A stretch of 64,000 nt of DNA, taken from positions 1,674,001 to 1,738,000 of the forward strand of contig NZ_CP031124.1 in assembly GCF_003339525.1 (NCBI RefSeq), in the 5' to 3' direction. Below the pieces are notes generated by a model. That model saw only the letters and a program-made list of their open reading frames with translations, was not told where the DNA came from and ran no database searches. Below, in pieces: positions 27,595-39,016 of this stretch. The position numbers and the translations under genes were made by a program. Source of the DNA: Ephemeroptericola cinctiostellae. Lineage in GTDB: Bacteria > Pseudomonadota > Gammaproteobacteria > Burkholderiales > Burkholderiaceae. Position 1 is the stretch's first letter. Every line of letters begins with the position of its first letter.

Positions 27595-30390
27595 ATGATT
27601 TTGCCAGCAACGCCTTTGCTGTCCGTTCAAGCGGATGAAAAACAACAGCCACTCATCGAAGACACGCGTCTTTTGGGACGTTTACTGGGTGACGCTTTGC
27701 GTGTTCATTCAGGGATTGAAACATTTGAAAACACGGAAAATGTACGCCAATCTGCGGTTCATTTTCGTAAAAGTGAATCATCAGGAAGCGATGCTTTGGC
27801 TGCTCGAAAAGCATTGACCGATTTATGTGCGAGTTTGAATGATGCCGAGGCTTTGGGTGTGATTCGTGCGTTCAGTTTGTTTTCTCAATTGGCGAACATC
27901 GCTGAAGATGTGCATCAAAATCGCCGTCGCCGCGCATACCGCTTAAAAGGTGCAGCACCGCAAACAGGGACATTGGCACGGGCATTGCAAAATTTACAAG
28001 CCAAAGGCATTTCGGCCAAAGAAGCGCTCAAAGCCATGAGTCGCGTTGCTGTTGTGCCCGTTTTGACGGCGCATCCAACGCAAGTTCAGCGCAAGAGTAT
28101 GCTTGATTTGACCCGTTCATTGGCGCAACTATTGGCACGCCGCGATCAGGGGGCAATGGATGAAGCTGAGGAGCAAGAGTGGGCGAGCGACATTGACCGT
28201 TTGGTACAAACACTGTGGCAAACGTCGATTCTGCGCACGTCCAAGTTGAAAGTAACGGATGAAATCACGAATGCGATCAGCTATTATCCTGTGACTTTCT
28301 TAAAACGCATCCCCGCATTGGTTGCGCGTTATCAAAACGCAGCCCGTGCCATGGGTGCGAATGAAGAACAGACCCGCGATTTGCGCCCGATCAGTATGGG
28401 CATGTGGATCGGTGGTGACCGCGATGGCAACCCATACGTCACGGCCGAAACTTTGGATTTCTGTACGCATGCACAAGCCACGTCGGTGTTTGAGCATTAT
28501 TTATCAGAATTGCATGCTTTAGGCAGTGAGCTGCCTTTGGCGACGACGATTGTGAATGTCAGTTCAGAGTTGCAAGCCTTGGCTGAAGCCTCGGGTGACA
28601 ACTCACCGCACCGTGCCAACGAGCCCTATCGCCGTGCCATCATTGGCATGTACGGCCGTGTGGCACAGGCAGCACGAGATTTGTGTGGTTTGGTTGCGGT
28701 GCCCGCTTCGCAAGTGGTTGCAGCTGCGTACACACAAGCGTCCGAGTTGGCTGCAGATTTGCGTGTGATTGAGGAGTCCTTGTTGGCAAACAACAGCATG
28801 GCTTTGGTTGCAGGTCGTTTAAACAACCTCATCGAAGCGGTTCATGTGTTCGGCTTCCATTTGGCCACCATTGACCTGCGTCAAAATTCAGACGTACACG
28901 AGGCGTGTGTGGTTGAATTACTTAAAGGCGCTCAGGTGCTCGATGACTACACGGCATTGACTGAAGATGAACGCTGCACGGTTTTGTTAAAAGAACTCAA
29001 CAGCACCCGTTTATTGGCCAACCCTTGGTTGGAGAAGAGTGAATTGCTGGTTGGTGAAATGGCCATTTTTAACAAGGCCCGCGAGTTGCGTGAACGATTT
29101 GGTGTGCGTTTGATTGAACAAAGCATCATTTCAAAAGCCACCAGTGTATCGGACATGTTGGAACTTGCGGTTTTATTAAAAGAAGCCGGCATGGCGGTTG
29201 GCGGCGAACAGGCTTTTTGCGCGGTGGACATCGTGCCTTTGTTTGAAACCATCGAAGATTTACAAGCGGCACCAGAGGTCATGCAGGCATGGTTTAAATT
29301 GCCCGTGGTCAATCAGTGGTTGGATGCACGTGGTCGGACGCAAGAGGTCATGTTGGGCTACTCGGACAGCAACAAAGACGGTGGTTTCTTATCCTCCAAC
29401 TGGTCATTGTACGAGGCACAGCAGGCCTTGACTCAAATCTCCAGTGCGGCCAAAGTCTCGATGTCGTTCTTTCATGGGCGTGGTGGTTCGGTGGGGCGTG
29501 GCGGTGGACCGAGCTATGAAGCCATTCTTGCGCAACCTGCGGGCAGCGTGCAAGGTAAGATCCGTTTGACTGAGCAAGGCGAAGTGATTGGTGCAAAATA
29601 CGGTGATCCCGATTTGGGTCTGCGTAATTTGGAAACATTGGTTGCAGCGGGCTTGGAAACCAGTGCGGCGCAGGTGTCTGATGCAAAAGATTGGCATGAG
29701 TTTGAAGTGGCCATGCGTGAAATGTCAAACTTGAGCTTTGATGCGTACCGCAAATTGGTTTATGGCACAGAAGGCTTCACTGATTTTTTCCGTGCCGCCA
29801 CGCCGATCAATGAAATTGCTCAACTCAACATTGGCTCTCGTCCTTCAGCACGTAAACCTTCGGCACGCATTGAAGATTTACGCGCGATTCCATGGGTTTT
29901 CTCATGGGCGCAAGCGCGCATCATGTTGCCAGGTTGGTACGGTGTGGGTTCGGCATTCACCACATGGGTGGGCGATGATGCCACCCGCTTGGATGTGCTC
30001 AAAACCATGTACCGAGAATGGCCATTTTTTAAATCGGTGATCTCAACCATTGACATGGTGCTGTCAAAAACGGATCTGGCGATTGCATCACGTTATGCTG
30101 AAATGGTCAGCGATCAGGCTTTGTCCGAACGTATTTTTGGTGAAATTGTTGCAGAATGGAAACGTACGTTTGACATCATCTCTAAAGTGACGGGCCAAGA
30201 TGTTTTGCTGGCAGACAATCCAACGCTGGCACGCAGTCTACGCAACCGCTTGCCGTATTTGGATCCGTTGAATCACTTGCAGGTTGAGTTACTCAAACGC
30301 TACCGTGCGGGTGATGAGTCAACCGATGTGACCAATGGCATTCACATTGCGATCAATGGCTTGGCTGCTGGTTTAAGGAACAGCGGTTGA
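27595..30390 (+). CDS. ppc: Phosphoenolpyruvate carboxylase
   Basis: This 931-residue cytosolic enzyme carboxylates PEP to oxaloacetate, refilling the TCA cycle. The catalytic His160 is in VLTAHPTQ, and GGDRDGNPYVT, the PEP-binding GYSDSNKDGGF, and the mobile loop FHGRGGSVGRGGGPS are intact. The C-terminus LRNSG corresponds to the RNTG that closes the active site. The ATG has AGGAG at 27585-27589. It is a single-gene unit: a long leader region lies upstream and a bidirectional terminator downstream. Confidence 0.98.
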   Translation: MILPATPLLSVQADEKQQPLIEDTRLLGRLLGDALRVHSGIETFENTENVRQSAVHFRKSESSGSDALAARKALTDLCASLNDAEALGVIRAFSLFSQLANIAEDVHQNRRRRAYRLKGAAPQTGTLARALQNLQAKGISAKEALKAMSRVAVVPVLTAHPTQVQRKSMLDLTRSLAQLLARRDQGAMDEAEEQEWASDIDRLVQTLWQTSILRTSKLKVTDEITNAISYYPVTFLKRIPALVARYQNAARAMGANEEQTRDLRPISMGMWIGGDRDGNPYVTAETLDFCTHAQATSVFEHYLSELHALGSELPLATTIVNVSSELQALAEASGDNSPHRANEPYRRAIIGMYGRVAQAARDLCGLVAVPASQVVAAAYTQASELAADLRVIEESLLANNSMALVAGRLNNLIEAVHVFGFHLATIDLRQNSDVHEACVVELLKGAQVLDDYTALTEDERCTVLLKELNSTRLLANPWLEKSELLVGEMAIFNKARELRERFGVRLIEQSIISKATSVSDMLELAVLLKEAGMAVGGEQAFCAVDIVPLFETIEDLQAAPEVMQAWFKLPVVNQWLDARGRTQEVMLGYSDSNKDGGFLSSNWSLYEAQQALTQISSAAKVSMSFFHGRGGSVGRGGGPSYEAILAQPAGSVQGKIRLTEQGEVIGAKYGDPDLGLRNLETLVAAGLETSAAQVSDAKDWHEFEVAMREMSNLSFDAYRKLVYGTEGFTDFFRAATPINEIAQLNIGSRPSARKPSARIEDLRAIPWVFSWAQARIMLPGWYGVGSAFTTWVGDDATRLDVLKTMYREWPFFKSVISTIDMVLSKTDLAIASRYAEMVSDQALSERIFGEIVAEWKRTFDIISKVTGQDVLLADNPTLARSLRNRLPYLDPLNHLQVELLKRYRAGDESTDVTNGIHIAINGLAAGLRNSG

Positions 30391-30582
30391 TCATGGATTC
30401 ATGGCTCATCGTAAAGAGATGTCAAGGAAAGACATTGCTTTGTGATTATTTGTGATTATTCGTATGAAGGGTTGGGCGGGACGTTCGCATATCACATTGA
30501 TCTCCATCAAAACAGAGATGAAGAAACATCTGTTTGTTGGCGAGTCTTAATTGATGAGTCTCAGCTGGTGAATCTCACAATG

Positions 30583-30617
30583 AAAAAAAGCTTTGTTGAA
30601 AAACAAAGCTTTTTTAT
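30583..30617. terminator. Bidirectional terminator between ppc and thiolase
   Basis: AAGCTTTGTT and AACAAAGCTT pair around GAAA, with seven A on the left and six T on the right. It serves the convergent ppc (plus) and thiolase (minus) transcripts. The preceding 190 bases after ppc hold nothing I can name. Confidence 0.85.
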
Positions 30618-30631
30618 ATCATTGAGCTGCA

Positions 30632-31813
30632 TCACACCCGTTCAAATACCACCGCAATCCCTTGACCACCACCAATGCACATGGTCACCAACGCATAACG
30701 TCCACCCGTGCGGTGCAGTTCATGGATGGCTTTGGTGGCGATGAATGCCCCTGAGCAGCCGACGGGATGACCCAATGCAATCGCACCGCCATTGGGGTTG
30801 GTTTTGTCCATGTTCAGCCCCAAACCACGAGACACCGCGATGGCTTGCGCCGCGAAAGCTTCGTTGGATTCAATCACGTCGATTTGATCCAAGCTCAAAC
30901 CTGCACGTTTCAAAGCCAGCTTAGAAGCTGGAATAGGGCCTTCGCCCATGACATCATTGGGTACGCCTGCAAGTGCATAGCTGACCAAGCGGGCAATGGG
31001 TTTTTGTCCCGCAGCGGCGGCTGCCTCCGCGGCGGCGAGGACGAAAAATGCAGCCCCATCATTGATGCCTGAAGCATTGCCTGCGGTAACGGATCCATCT
31101 TTTTTGAAAGCGGGTTTCATTTTCCCCAATGATTCCATTGTGGTATTGGCTTTGACATGTTCATCGGTGTCGAAGATCACATCGCCTTTGCGCGTCTGCA
31201 TGACAATGGGCACAATTTGCGATTTGAAATGGCCTTCAGCTATGGCGAGTGCTGCACGGCGATGAGATTCAACGGATAAGGCATCTTGCTCTTCACGCGT
31301 GATGCCCCACTTGGTCACCAAGTTCTCAGCGGTGATGCCCATGTGACCCACGCCAAATGGATCGGTCAATGTGGCGACCATCATGTCGATCATTTTGGTG
31401 TCGCCCATACGCGCACCATTGCGCATGGCGGGTGTCATGTATGAGCCGCGCGACATGACCTCGACGCCACCACCCACGCCATAATCGCAGTCACCCAACA
31501 TAATGGCTTGCGATGTGCTGATGATCGCCTGTAGGCCAGAGCTGCACAGTCGATTGACTGCCATTGCCACCGACTCCATGGGCAAACCTGCATTAATCGC
31601 GGCCACACGGGCAACATAGGCAAAACGAGAATCTGTGGGGATGCAGTTGCCGACTGTCACATAGTTGATGTCTGCGGCATGAACCGCTGAGCGTGCCACA
31701 GCTTCTTTCATGACCTGTCCACCCAACTCTCCAGGCTCAATGCCGCTCAATCCACCGCCAAAGCTGCCAATTGCTGAACGCACTGCGCTCAAAACCACGA
31801 CTTCACGACTCAT
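30632..31813 (-). CDS. Acetyl-CoA acetyltransferase / beta-ketothiolase
   Basis: This 393-residue thiolase condenses two acetyl-CoA to acetoacetyl-CoA or cleaves 3-ketoacyl-CoA. The acyl-enzyme Cys90 is in NRLCSSG, the general-base His is in GHPVGCSG, and the second Cys is in CIGGGQG. The NEAFA motif is present. It resembles the BktB/PhaA type of Burkholderiales, which feed polyhydroxybutyrate synthesis or ketoacid breakdown, but no phaB or phaC is nearby, so the physiological direction is open. A CTCCTTTTG complement gives a good minus-strand ribosome site (CAAAAGGAG). Confidence 0.93.
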   Translation of the reverse strand: MSREVVVLSAVRSAIGSFGGGLSGIEPGELGGQVMKEAVARSAVHAADINYVTVGNCIPTDSRFAYVARVAAINAGLPMESVAMAVNRLCSSGLQAIISTSQAIMLGDCDYGVGGGVEVMSRGSYMTPAMRNGARMGDTKMIDMMVATLTDPFGVGHMGITAENLVTKWGITREEQDALSVESHRRAALAIAEGHFKSQIVPIVMQTRKGDVIFDTDEHVKANTTMESLGKMKPAFKKDGSVTAGNASGINDGAAFFVLAAAEAAAAAGQKPIARLVSYALAGVPNDVMGEGPIPASKLALKRAGLSLDQIDVIESNEAFAAQAIAVSRGLGLNMDKTNPNGGAIALGHPVGCSGAFIATKAIHELHRTGGRYALVTMCIGGGQGIAVVFERV

Positions 31814-31951
31814 TTTGTTCTCCTTTTGTTTGTGTTTTCATTCAGAATGGCAAGACATATTCATCAACATTGCCCACCTGTGGTGTTTTCTTAGAATGCA
31901 CCCACAATCTTACGTCAGGCTGTCTTGAATTCATCGATGCACAAGCACAAA

Positions 31952-32380
31952 TCATTCAATGTCATGAAGGTGTTGGGGGAAATCGTGATGGTTTTTGTCC
32001 CAGCCCAATTGATCTGAAATCCATATCTCAACTTGAGGCGGAAAATACTCTGGATGGTGTAATGAAGCGACGGTCACGTCAATGGTTCCGTCATCAGCAT
32101 GCTGATAGGTGAGGGATGTGCCACATTTGGGGCAAAATGTCCTCTGGACTTGAGGGGATGAGGAAAAGTAGCTTGGCCTCATGCTCAACCAATGGAAATG
32201 CACATGTTCAACCACGGCCCAGACTGTGTGCAGGCCACCCGTGGCTTTGCGACAGCTTGTGCAATGGCATTTCAATACACGAATGGGTTGGCTTGTGAGT
32301 TCAAATTGAACCGCTGTACAAAGACAGCTGCCTGAGATTATGGGGGTGATTTTTTGCATGATGGCCACATTGACATCCAA
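31952..32380 (-). CDS. GFA-family (CENP-V/glutathione-dependent formaldehyde-activating) zinc protein
   Basis: This 142-residue protein has the GFA fold's zinc-binding cysteines: GSCLC near residue 18, KCHCTSCRK near 40, and FCPKCGTS near 90. Family members bind zinc and, in Gfa, glutathione; many have no defined substrate. No glutathione-dependent formaldehyde dehydrogenase is next to it, so a role in formaldehyde detoxification is only a possibility. An in-frame ATG at 32359 is an alternative start. Confidence 0.82.
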   Translation of the reverse strand: MDVNVAIMQKITPIISGSCLCTAVQFELTSQPIRVLKCHCTSCRKATGGLHTVWAVVEHVHFHWLSMRPSYFSSSPQVQRTFCPKCGTSLTYQHADDGTIDVTVASLHHPEYFPPQVEIWISDQLGWDKNHHDFPQHLHDIE

Positions 32381-32429
32381 TTTAGACTTTTAGAGGTTCT
32401 AAATTATATGGTGATATCGATCCGTGTGT

Positions 32430-32458
32430 AAAAAAAAAGCAGCTGAAGCTGCTTTTTG
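32430..32458 (-). terminator. Intrinsic terminator after the rho/DUF3861 unit
   Basis: The stem AGCAGC (32438-32443) / GCTGCT (32448-32453), loop TGAA, is followed on the minus strand by nine T (the A run at 32430-32438). It lies about 30 bases beyond the stop of the DUF3861 gene. Confidence 0.8.
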
Positions 32459-32486
32459 AGATGGGTCATTTGAGCCAAAGAACGGT

Positions 32487-32783
32487 TCAGGTTGAACTTT
32501 TGAGTTTTTTCATGAATGAACCGAGAGCGGGATAGATTTCCTCAAACAGTGGATGGCTCTTGTTTTTTAAGATGACTTCGCTGAATAATTTAAGGCCGAG
32601 AGCAAATTCTGTCGATTCATTGGCTTGGTTGAAGAGGTCTGTTTGCTTCATTTTTTCGATGATAGAAAAAATGTCATCGTGATTTCCGAACTCAAACTTC
32701 AATGGGGTTTGCATAGGAGTTTCATCGTTCTTGCTTGACACTTGTTCTAAAGTGATGCGATACACATGGGCTGATTTAGTCAT
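32487..32783 (-). CDS. DUF3861-family small protein
   Basis: This 98-residue soluble protein has conserved segments HVYRITLE at the start, PLKFEFGNHDDIFSIIEKM in the middle, and GLKLFSEVILKNKSHPLFEE with FMKKLK at the end. These match DUF3861 (PF12977), for which no function is known. It begins 9 bases after the rho stop on the same strand and is almost certainly co-transcribed with rho. The location may be accidental. Confidence 0.8.
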   Translation of the reverse strand: MTKSAHVYRITLEQVSSKNDETPMQTPLKFEFGNHDDIFSIIEKMKQTDLFNQANESTEFALGLKLFSEVILKNKSHPLFEEIYPALGSFMKKLKSST

Positions 32784-32792
32784 TTTCTTCTT

Positions 32793-34058
<1,266 letters not shown>

Positions 34059-34229
34059 AATGCGGATGTGTACTTTTGAATGTCGATGCGATTTAAATGG
34101 TCGTGCTTGTCATGTGCCTCATTCGAGGGGCAAGCGGGTTTTAATTCGAAAATTTAATTGTCATCGGTTGTTTAAAGATTAACTTTAAAAATGTCGTGTG
34201 GTAATTTTTGTAGGGAAATTTTTAGAGGT

Positions 34230-34245
34230 TCGTTCGGTCGAACGA
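34230..34245. promoter_or_regulatory. 16-base palindrome in the trxA-rho gap
   Basis: TCGTTCG-GT-CGAACGA is a perfect 7-bp inverted repeat 172 bases upstream of the rho start. It could be an operator for a dimeric regulator or a small hairpin in the rho leader. The only support is its symmetry. Confidence 0.35.
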
Positions 34246-34274
34246 TGAAGAGGTCAGATGCATTGCTGAAGGTG

Positions 34275-34309
34275 AAATAAAATGACGCCCAGCAAAGAGC
34301 TGGGCGCAT
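34275..34309 (-). terminator. Intrinsic terminator of trxA
   Basis: The stem CGCCCAGC (34286-34293) / GCTGGGCG (34299-34306), loop AAAGA, is followed on the minus strand by CATTTTATTT. It begins 11 bases past the trxA stop and separates trxA from rho. Confidence 0.85.
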
Positions 34310-34319
34310 TATGCAACAA

Positions 34320-34643
34320 TTACAGGTGGCTGTCAATGAAAGCGGCCAATTGCGATTTGCTCGCTGCGCCGACTTTGGTGCCCATGACCGTGCCATTTTT
34401 GAATAACAACAACGTTGGGATGCCACGGATGCCGAATTTTGCTGGTGAGGCGCTGTTTTCATCCACGTTGACTTTAACAATCGCCAGTTTACCATCGTAA
34501 TCTTTTGCCAATTCGTCCAACACTGGGGCGATCATTTTGCATGGACCACACCATTCAGCCCAGAAATCGACCAATACAGGTGTGCTGGCATTCAATACTT
34601 CGGCTTCAAATGTGGTGTCGGTGACGTGGGTGAGTGAACTCAT
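34320..34643 (-). CDS. trxA: Thioredoxin 1
   Basis: This 107-residue cytosolic disulfide reductant has the active site WCGPC with Cys32 and Cys35. The conserved buried Asp is in [10 protein letters not shown], and the cis-Pro is in RGIPTLLLF. The length is standard. A GAAGGAAA ribosome site precedes the ATG. It sits directly upstream of rho on the same strand, the usual trxA-rho order. Confidence 0.98.
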   Translation of the reverse strand: MSSLTHVTDTTFEAEVLNASTPVLVDFWAEWCGPCKMIAPVLDELAKDYDGKLAIVKVNVDENSASPAKFGIRGIPTLLLFKNGTVMGTKVGAASKSQLAAFIDSHL

Positions 34644-34812
34644 TTTTTTTCCTTCAAGTTAAGTGGGGATGTCTTTGATGTGGGGACGGGGGTACGTTTT
34701 ACAAGTGCCCATCCGCTTTTCTTAAGTATCATTCTACCTTTTTTCTGAAGTTTGTGCGAAAGCTCGTGATATAACTCGTCGTATAATTGCAGGGATATCA
34801 ATTTTAAGGGGC

Positions 34813-37752
34813 ATGCTCGTGTTCACACTGGATTTATTTGCTGAGGACTTTGATGCGTCAACAACCGCCGATCATGCACCTTGGATTCAACATGATTGCA
34901 TGTTTGATGCTGACTTTTGGCCCGATGTGGTGAATAAAATATGGCAGTCGACGGCGGGTGATGTGAGGTCGTTGAGTGCGCATCTGGTTGTTGTGCCCGA
35001 TGCGTCAATGTACATGCCTTTTCAAGCGGCGTGGGCGGCACATGCTCAATCGCTTCAAGGCCCGTGCATCATGCCACGCATGATGACTTTACTCGATTGG
35101 GCGAAATCTGCTGGGGCATCGGACATTGACATGCAATACACCGAACGTGTATTGAATTGGATGACACAGTTGCGCGATACGCCGCAATTGGCCGAATGGC
35201 TGGGTGCGACTGAGGATGTGCATTTGTTTGCAGTGGCGCGCAGCTTGATTGACATGAGCGATGAGTTAAGCATGCATTTGCTTGCAGGCCGAGACATTGA
35301 TGACGGTGAGGCGGCTTTGAACGCAGCGGTCGATCATGTGTTTGAAATGAATGCAGGCGTTTTCGCACGGCAGGAGTTGGCGGTTTTGTTGCAATGTTGG
35401 CGGGCTGATGTGAATGTGAGTTCACCGATACTTAAATATTTACAAACGTTGCAGCAGTTGATCCAGCAAGCACCCGTGCCCACAGTTTGGTTGGTGCGCA
35501 ATAAACCTTGGACGCAACTTGAAGCTTGGTTTTGGCGCGCGTATGCGAAGGCTGCGCGGGTGGAACTATTGGACATACAGGCCGTTCGTGCGCGGGTGGA
35601 TTCAAACCAACTTGAACAGATGCGTCGCGCATGGTCAGAAGCGGCACGAATCGTTGAGCCATCGATGGTCATTGAAACATCGCATTTTGACATTCGCCAA
35701 GCTGAGCACCTCGAAGATGAAGCGCAAGCGATTGCCCGTCAAGTTTTTGAATGGCGACAAGACCCCTTAATCAAAAAAATTGCACTGGTCGCACTTGACC
35801 GTCAGGTCTCGCGTCGCGTCTGGGCATTGCTGGCGCGTTTGGGTGTGACCATCCGTGACGACACGGGTTGGTTGCTGGCCACATCACGTGCAGCCAGCAG
35901 TTGGCGCACAGGTCTGGCATTGTGGCAGGGTGAAGTTCTCGCTGTGGAGCTGCTCGAATGGATGTCGCACCCGATGGTGTTGGCTGATTGGCCTGCATCA
36001 CATAAACGTTTGCTTATGCGCCACATGCATGCAGTTGCACTGGCGCAAAAACCACTGGCGCGCACATGGCAAGCATGGCTGAATTTGATCAGCCGTCAAA
36101 GTGTGGATGAGGTTTTGCAAATCGAAGCAGAGGCCTTGCAAATCGATGTGCGACAAGCGGCCATTGACCTGCTTGGTCGTGCGCTCAATATCCAAGCCGC
36201 ATGGCGCAGAACGTTCAATCTCCCGCAATGGGCTGCGAATATACATCAATGGGCTGAACATTTTGGTCTGTTCAATGCTTGGCAAAAGGATCCCGCGGGT
36301 CAAATTTGGTTGCGCTTGCTCGAAAAATGGCGCGGTGCATCAGAACCCTCAAGTAAAGTTCAACTTGATTTATCTACATTTATGCGCATCGCCGACAGTG
36401 AAGTTGAGGCCACCACTTTTCGTCCGCATGATGTGACCGACGATGTTCTGCTGCTTCCTATCGGCAGTACGCGCATGCGATATTTCGACGCGGTGTGGTT
36501 GATGGGCGCAGACAGTACGAATCTGCCAAATGCCAAGCAAGACAGAGGCTTGTTGAATATGGCCGTGCGCATGCAGCTTGGCCTGCCGACACATCTCGAT
36601 CAACACGCCCAAACCAAAGCCGATCTCATCGACCTACTCGCCACCACCCCGCGCGCCGTCGCCAGTTATTGCACACAAAAAGACGGTGCACCGAACGCCA
36701 TCTCTACATGGTTGGCACAATGGTTGCGGGCAGGGCATGCAACGACGGTCAAGCCCATTACGTTACCACTTGAAACCATCACATCGGACGTACACATGCG
36801 CAGCCAAGTCAACATTGCCCAACATGTTCCCGTTGAAATCAGTGCCAGCGAATTGAGCCAACTCACTGCTTGTCCTTATCAATATTACGCCCATCAAGTG
36901 CTGTATGTCTCATCAATGGAACTCCCGAGCGACGACATCAGCGCTGCCGACAAAGGCAATGCATGGCACAAAATCATCGCCACTTTTCATAAAAAACGCG
37001 CCTTGCCGCATGAGTCGCATGAGCAGAGTGATGCACAAGATGCGGTATTGCTCACGCAACTCATCCATGATCAGCTTAAACCGCTGTGTGCTCAAAATGC
37101 CCGCTATTGGGCAGTGCATGAATTGTTTTTGGGCTATGTTGATGCATACCTCGTGTGGTGGTATGACCGTGAAGCCGATGGATGGCATGTTGAACACAGT
37201 GAATCATGGCAACCACACGCTTATGAAATTACTTTAAAAAATGAAATTAAGCCTTTGTTATGGAAAGGTAAAATAGATCAAATTGACGGTCGAGAGCACC
37301 CAGATCCAGTCACAGGCGAAATTCAATATGAGCGTGCCATCATTGACTACAAAACAGGCAAATTAAGCACCTACATCACGAACATTAAAAACGACGATGA
37401 CGTACAACTCGCTTTCTACGTCAACTTGTTCGACGACAATGACCGCGCTCAAATCACCCAAGCGGGGTACGTCGGGGTCAGCAGCGAACCGAGCAAACCC
37501 CTCAATAAAGAAAAACCCCACGCAGGCAACAGCAGTTACCCGCAAGCATGGCTCAACCCGAGCATGACCGCACCCGACAACGCTGCCTTACAAACTGCAG
37601 CAACCCAACTGCATGCACGTGTGGATGGACTGTTTAAGCGAATGCATGCAGGAGAAGAGTTACAAGCCATGGGCGAATTGACCGCATGCGCATGGTGTGA
37701 GGTGAGGGGGCTTTGTCGGAAAGGGTATGTTCAGACATCGAAACAAAATTAG
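34813..37752 (+). CDS. addB: AddB-like subunit, PD-(D/E)XK nuclease with Fe-S staple
   Basis: This 979-residue subunit is predicted to belong to the double-strand-break resection complex AddAB, the RecBCD equivalent. The first 680 residues are helicase-like without a Walker A, so motor function should reside in AddA. The C-terminal nuclease has IIDYKTGK with Asp845 and Lys847. Cys687 (TACPYQYYA) and Cys959, Cys962 and Cys968 (CAWCEVRGLC) form the C...C-x2-C-x5-C iron-sulfur arrangement known in AddB. The ATG has AAGGGG upstream. The addA-like partner begins at 39174, with a YcaQ-family gene in between. Burkholderiales versions are usually annotated simply as PD-(D/E)XK nuclease. Confidence 0.87.
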   Translation: MLVFTLDLFAEDFDASTTADHAPWIQHDCMFDADFWPDVVNKIWQSTAGDVRSLSAHLVVVPDASMYMPFQAAWAAHAQSLQGPCIMPRMMTLLDWAKSAGASDIDMQYTERVLNWMTQLRDTPQLAEWLGATEDVHLFAVARSLIDMSDELSMHLLAGRDIDDGEAALNAAVDHVFEMNAGVFARQELAVLLQCWRADVNVSSPILKYLQTLQQLIQQAPVPTVWLVRNKPWTQLEAWFWRAYAKAARVELLDIQAVRARVDSNQLEQMRRAWSEAARIVEPSMVIETSHFDIRQAEHLEDEAQAIARQVFEWRQDPLIKKIALVALDRQVSRRVWALLARLGVTIRDDTGWLLATSRAASSWRTGLALWQGEVLAVELLEWMSHPMVLADWPASHKRLLMRHMHAVALAQKPLARTWQAWLNLISRQSVDEVLQIEAEALQIDVRQAAIDLLGRALNIQAAWRRTFNLPQWAANIHQWAEHFGLFNAWQKDPAGQIWLRLLEKWRGASEPSSKVQLDLSTFMRIADSEVEATTFRPHDVTDDVLLLPIGSTRMRYFDAVWLMGADSTNLPNAKQDRGLLNMAVRMQLGLPTHLDQHAQTKADLIDLLATTPRAVASYCTQKDGAPNAISTWLAQWLRAGHATTVKPITLPLETITSDVHMRSQVNIAQHVPVEISASELSQLTACPYQYYAHQVLYVSSMELPSDDISAADKGNAWHKIIATFHKKRALPHESHEQSDAQDAVLLTQLIHDQLKPLCAQNARYWAVHELFLGYVDAYLVWWYDREADGWHVEHSESWQPHAYEITLKNEIKPLLWKGKIDQIDGREHPDPVTGEIQYERAIIDYKTGKLSTYITNIKNDDDVQLAFYVNLFDDNDRAQITQAGYVGVSSEPSKPLNKEKPHAGNSSYPQAWLNPSMTAPDNAALQTAATQLHARVDGLFKRMHAGEELQAMGELTACAWCEVRGLCRKGYVQTSKQN

Positions 37753-37849
37753 ATTGGCATCATGTGCCCCAGTGAAATGCAATGTGACACAATGTGTTTG
37801 AATGATTTGAACTTTATTTATTAACGCCTTAATTTTTTGGATCTTTGAT

Positions 37850-38965
37850 TTGTCTCATTTGACTTTAGATATTCTTCGCCAACATGCGATAAAGCGCACC
37901 CTCTTTACATCTCCCACTGTGATTGAAACTTTGGATCGTCTTGGTTTCGTGCAAATTGACCCGATCACCGCACCCGCAACGGCGCAGGATTTGATTTTAC
38001 GGCATCGGGTGGCTGGATATCGAAAAGGCGATGTGGAGCGCGCATATCCTGAGCTGGCGGTGGAGGAGGCGTATTTCATCAATCATGGTTATGTGTCGCG
38101 CGAGTTGGCGGCGCTGTTGTGGTCGAACAAGCCATTGAGCGCATCGTTACAGGAAATGACTGGGTGCGATGAGGTGATGGCTCGGGTGTTGCAATTTGCG
38201 CATGACCATGGGGGTGAGGTGCTGCCAAAGGCGTTAAATCTGCACATGGGTTTAAAATCGATAACAAATGCGTGGGGTGGGCAAGGGCAGGAGGGCACGC
38301 ACATTGTACAGCGCATGCATTCGTCGGGTTTGTTGCGCATCGTGCGACGGGAAAAAGGCATGCGCGTGTATGGCCTGCCTGTGGTGGCGCGGGTGGATGC
38401 GTCTGCGGCGGTTGTGGTCGATGCAGCGTTGACTGCATTGGTGCAAGTGTATGCGCCGTTGACAAAACGTTCGTTGACGTTGATATGCCGTTTATTGACC
38501 AGCAGTCGACCTGACTTGAAACCTGCGGTTCAGCTGGCTTTGCGTGGATTGGATGAGCGATTCAATGGCGCGGAGGTGGATGGCGTGCGTTGGTATTGGC
38601 CTCGTGCAGAGGTGTTGTCGGCCGATGGATTTGAGACAATGGAGGGGGCAGTGCGCTTGCTTGCACCATTTGACCCGTTGGTGTGGGACCGTGATCGGTT
38701 TGAGCAATTTTTTGGTTGGTCGTATAAGTTTGAAGCCTATAAACCTGCACATGCGCGTCAACTGGGCTACTACGCTTTACCCATGCTGTGGCGCGATGCA
38801 TGTGTGGGCTGGGCGAATGTGTCGGTGGTGGACGGTGTGATGCATGCATCATTGGGGTATGTGAAATCGAAACCGCGTGAAAAGGCATTTCGCATTGCTT
38901 TGGAGCAGGAGTTGACGGACATGGCGTGGTTTTTGGGATGTGCGAGTTGGGTGATGCAGGTGTAG
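37850..38965 (+). CDS. YcaQ/AlkX-family winged-helix DNA glycosylase (crosslink repair)
   Basis: This 371-residue protein of the HTH_42 family contains tandem winged helices and is related to E. coli YcaQ (AlkX) and Streptomyces AlkZ, which excise alkylated purines and unhook interstrand crosslinks. The catalytic-type motif QID is at residues 35-37 in GFVQIDPIT, matching the Q-phi-D/Q pattern. Other family landmarks are EAYFINHGYVS and WYWPRAEV, with a terminal LASLGYVK-like segment. The start is TTG at 37850, since no ATG precedes the conserved N-terminus. It lies 97 bases after addB and 208 before addA on the same strand. Confidence 0.83.
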   Translation: MSHLTLDILRQHAIKRTLFTSPTVIETLDRLGFVQIDPITAPATAQDLILRHRVAGYRKGDVERAYPELAVEEAYFINHGYVSRELAALLWSNKPLSASLQEMTGCDEVMARVLQFAHDHGGEVLPKALNLHMGLKSITNAWGGQGQEGTHIVQRMHSSGLLRIVRREKGMRVYGLPVVARVDASAAVVVDAALTALVQVYAPLTKRSLTLICRLLTSSRPDLKPAVQLALRGLDERFNGAEVDGVRWYWPRAEVLSADGFETMEGAVRLLAPFDPLVWDRDRFEQFFGWSYKFEAYKPAHARQLGYYALPMLWRDACVGWANVSVVDGVMHASLGYVKSKPREKAFRIALEQELTDMAWFLGCASWVMQV

Positions 38966-39016
38966 TGGGTTGGTTTTTTGGTCATAAGCCGCGTTGGGAT
39001 TGGATCGTGGCTGAGC

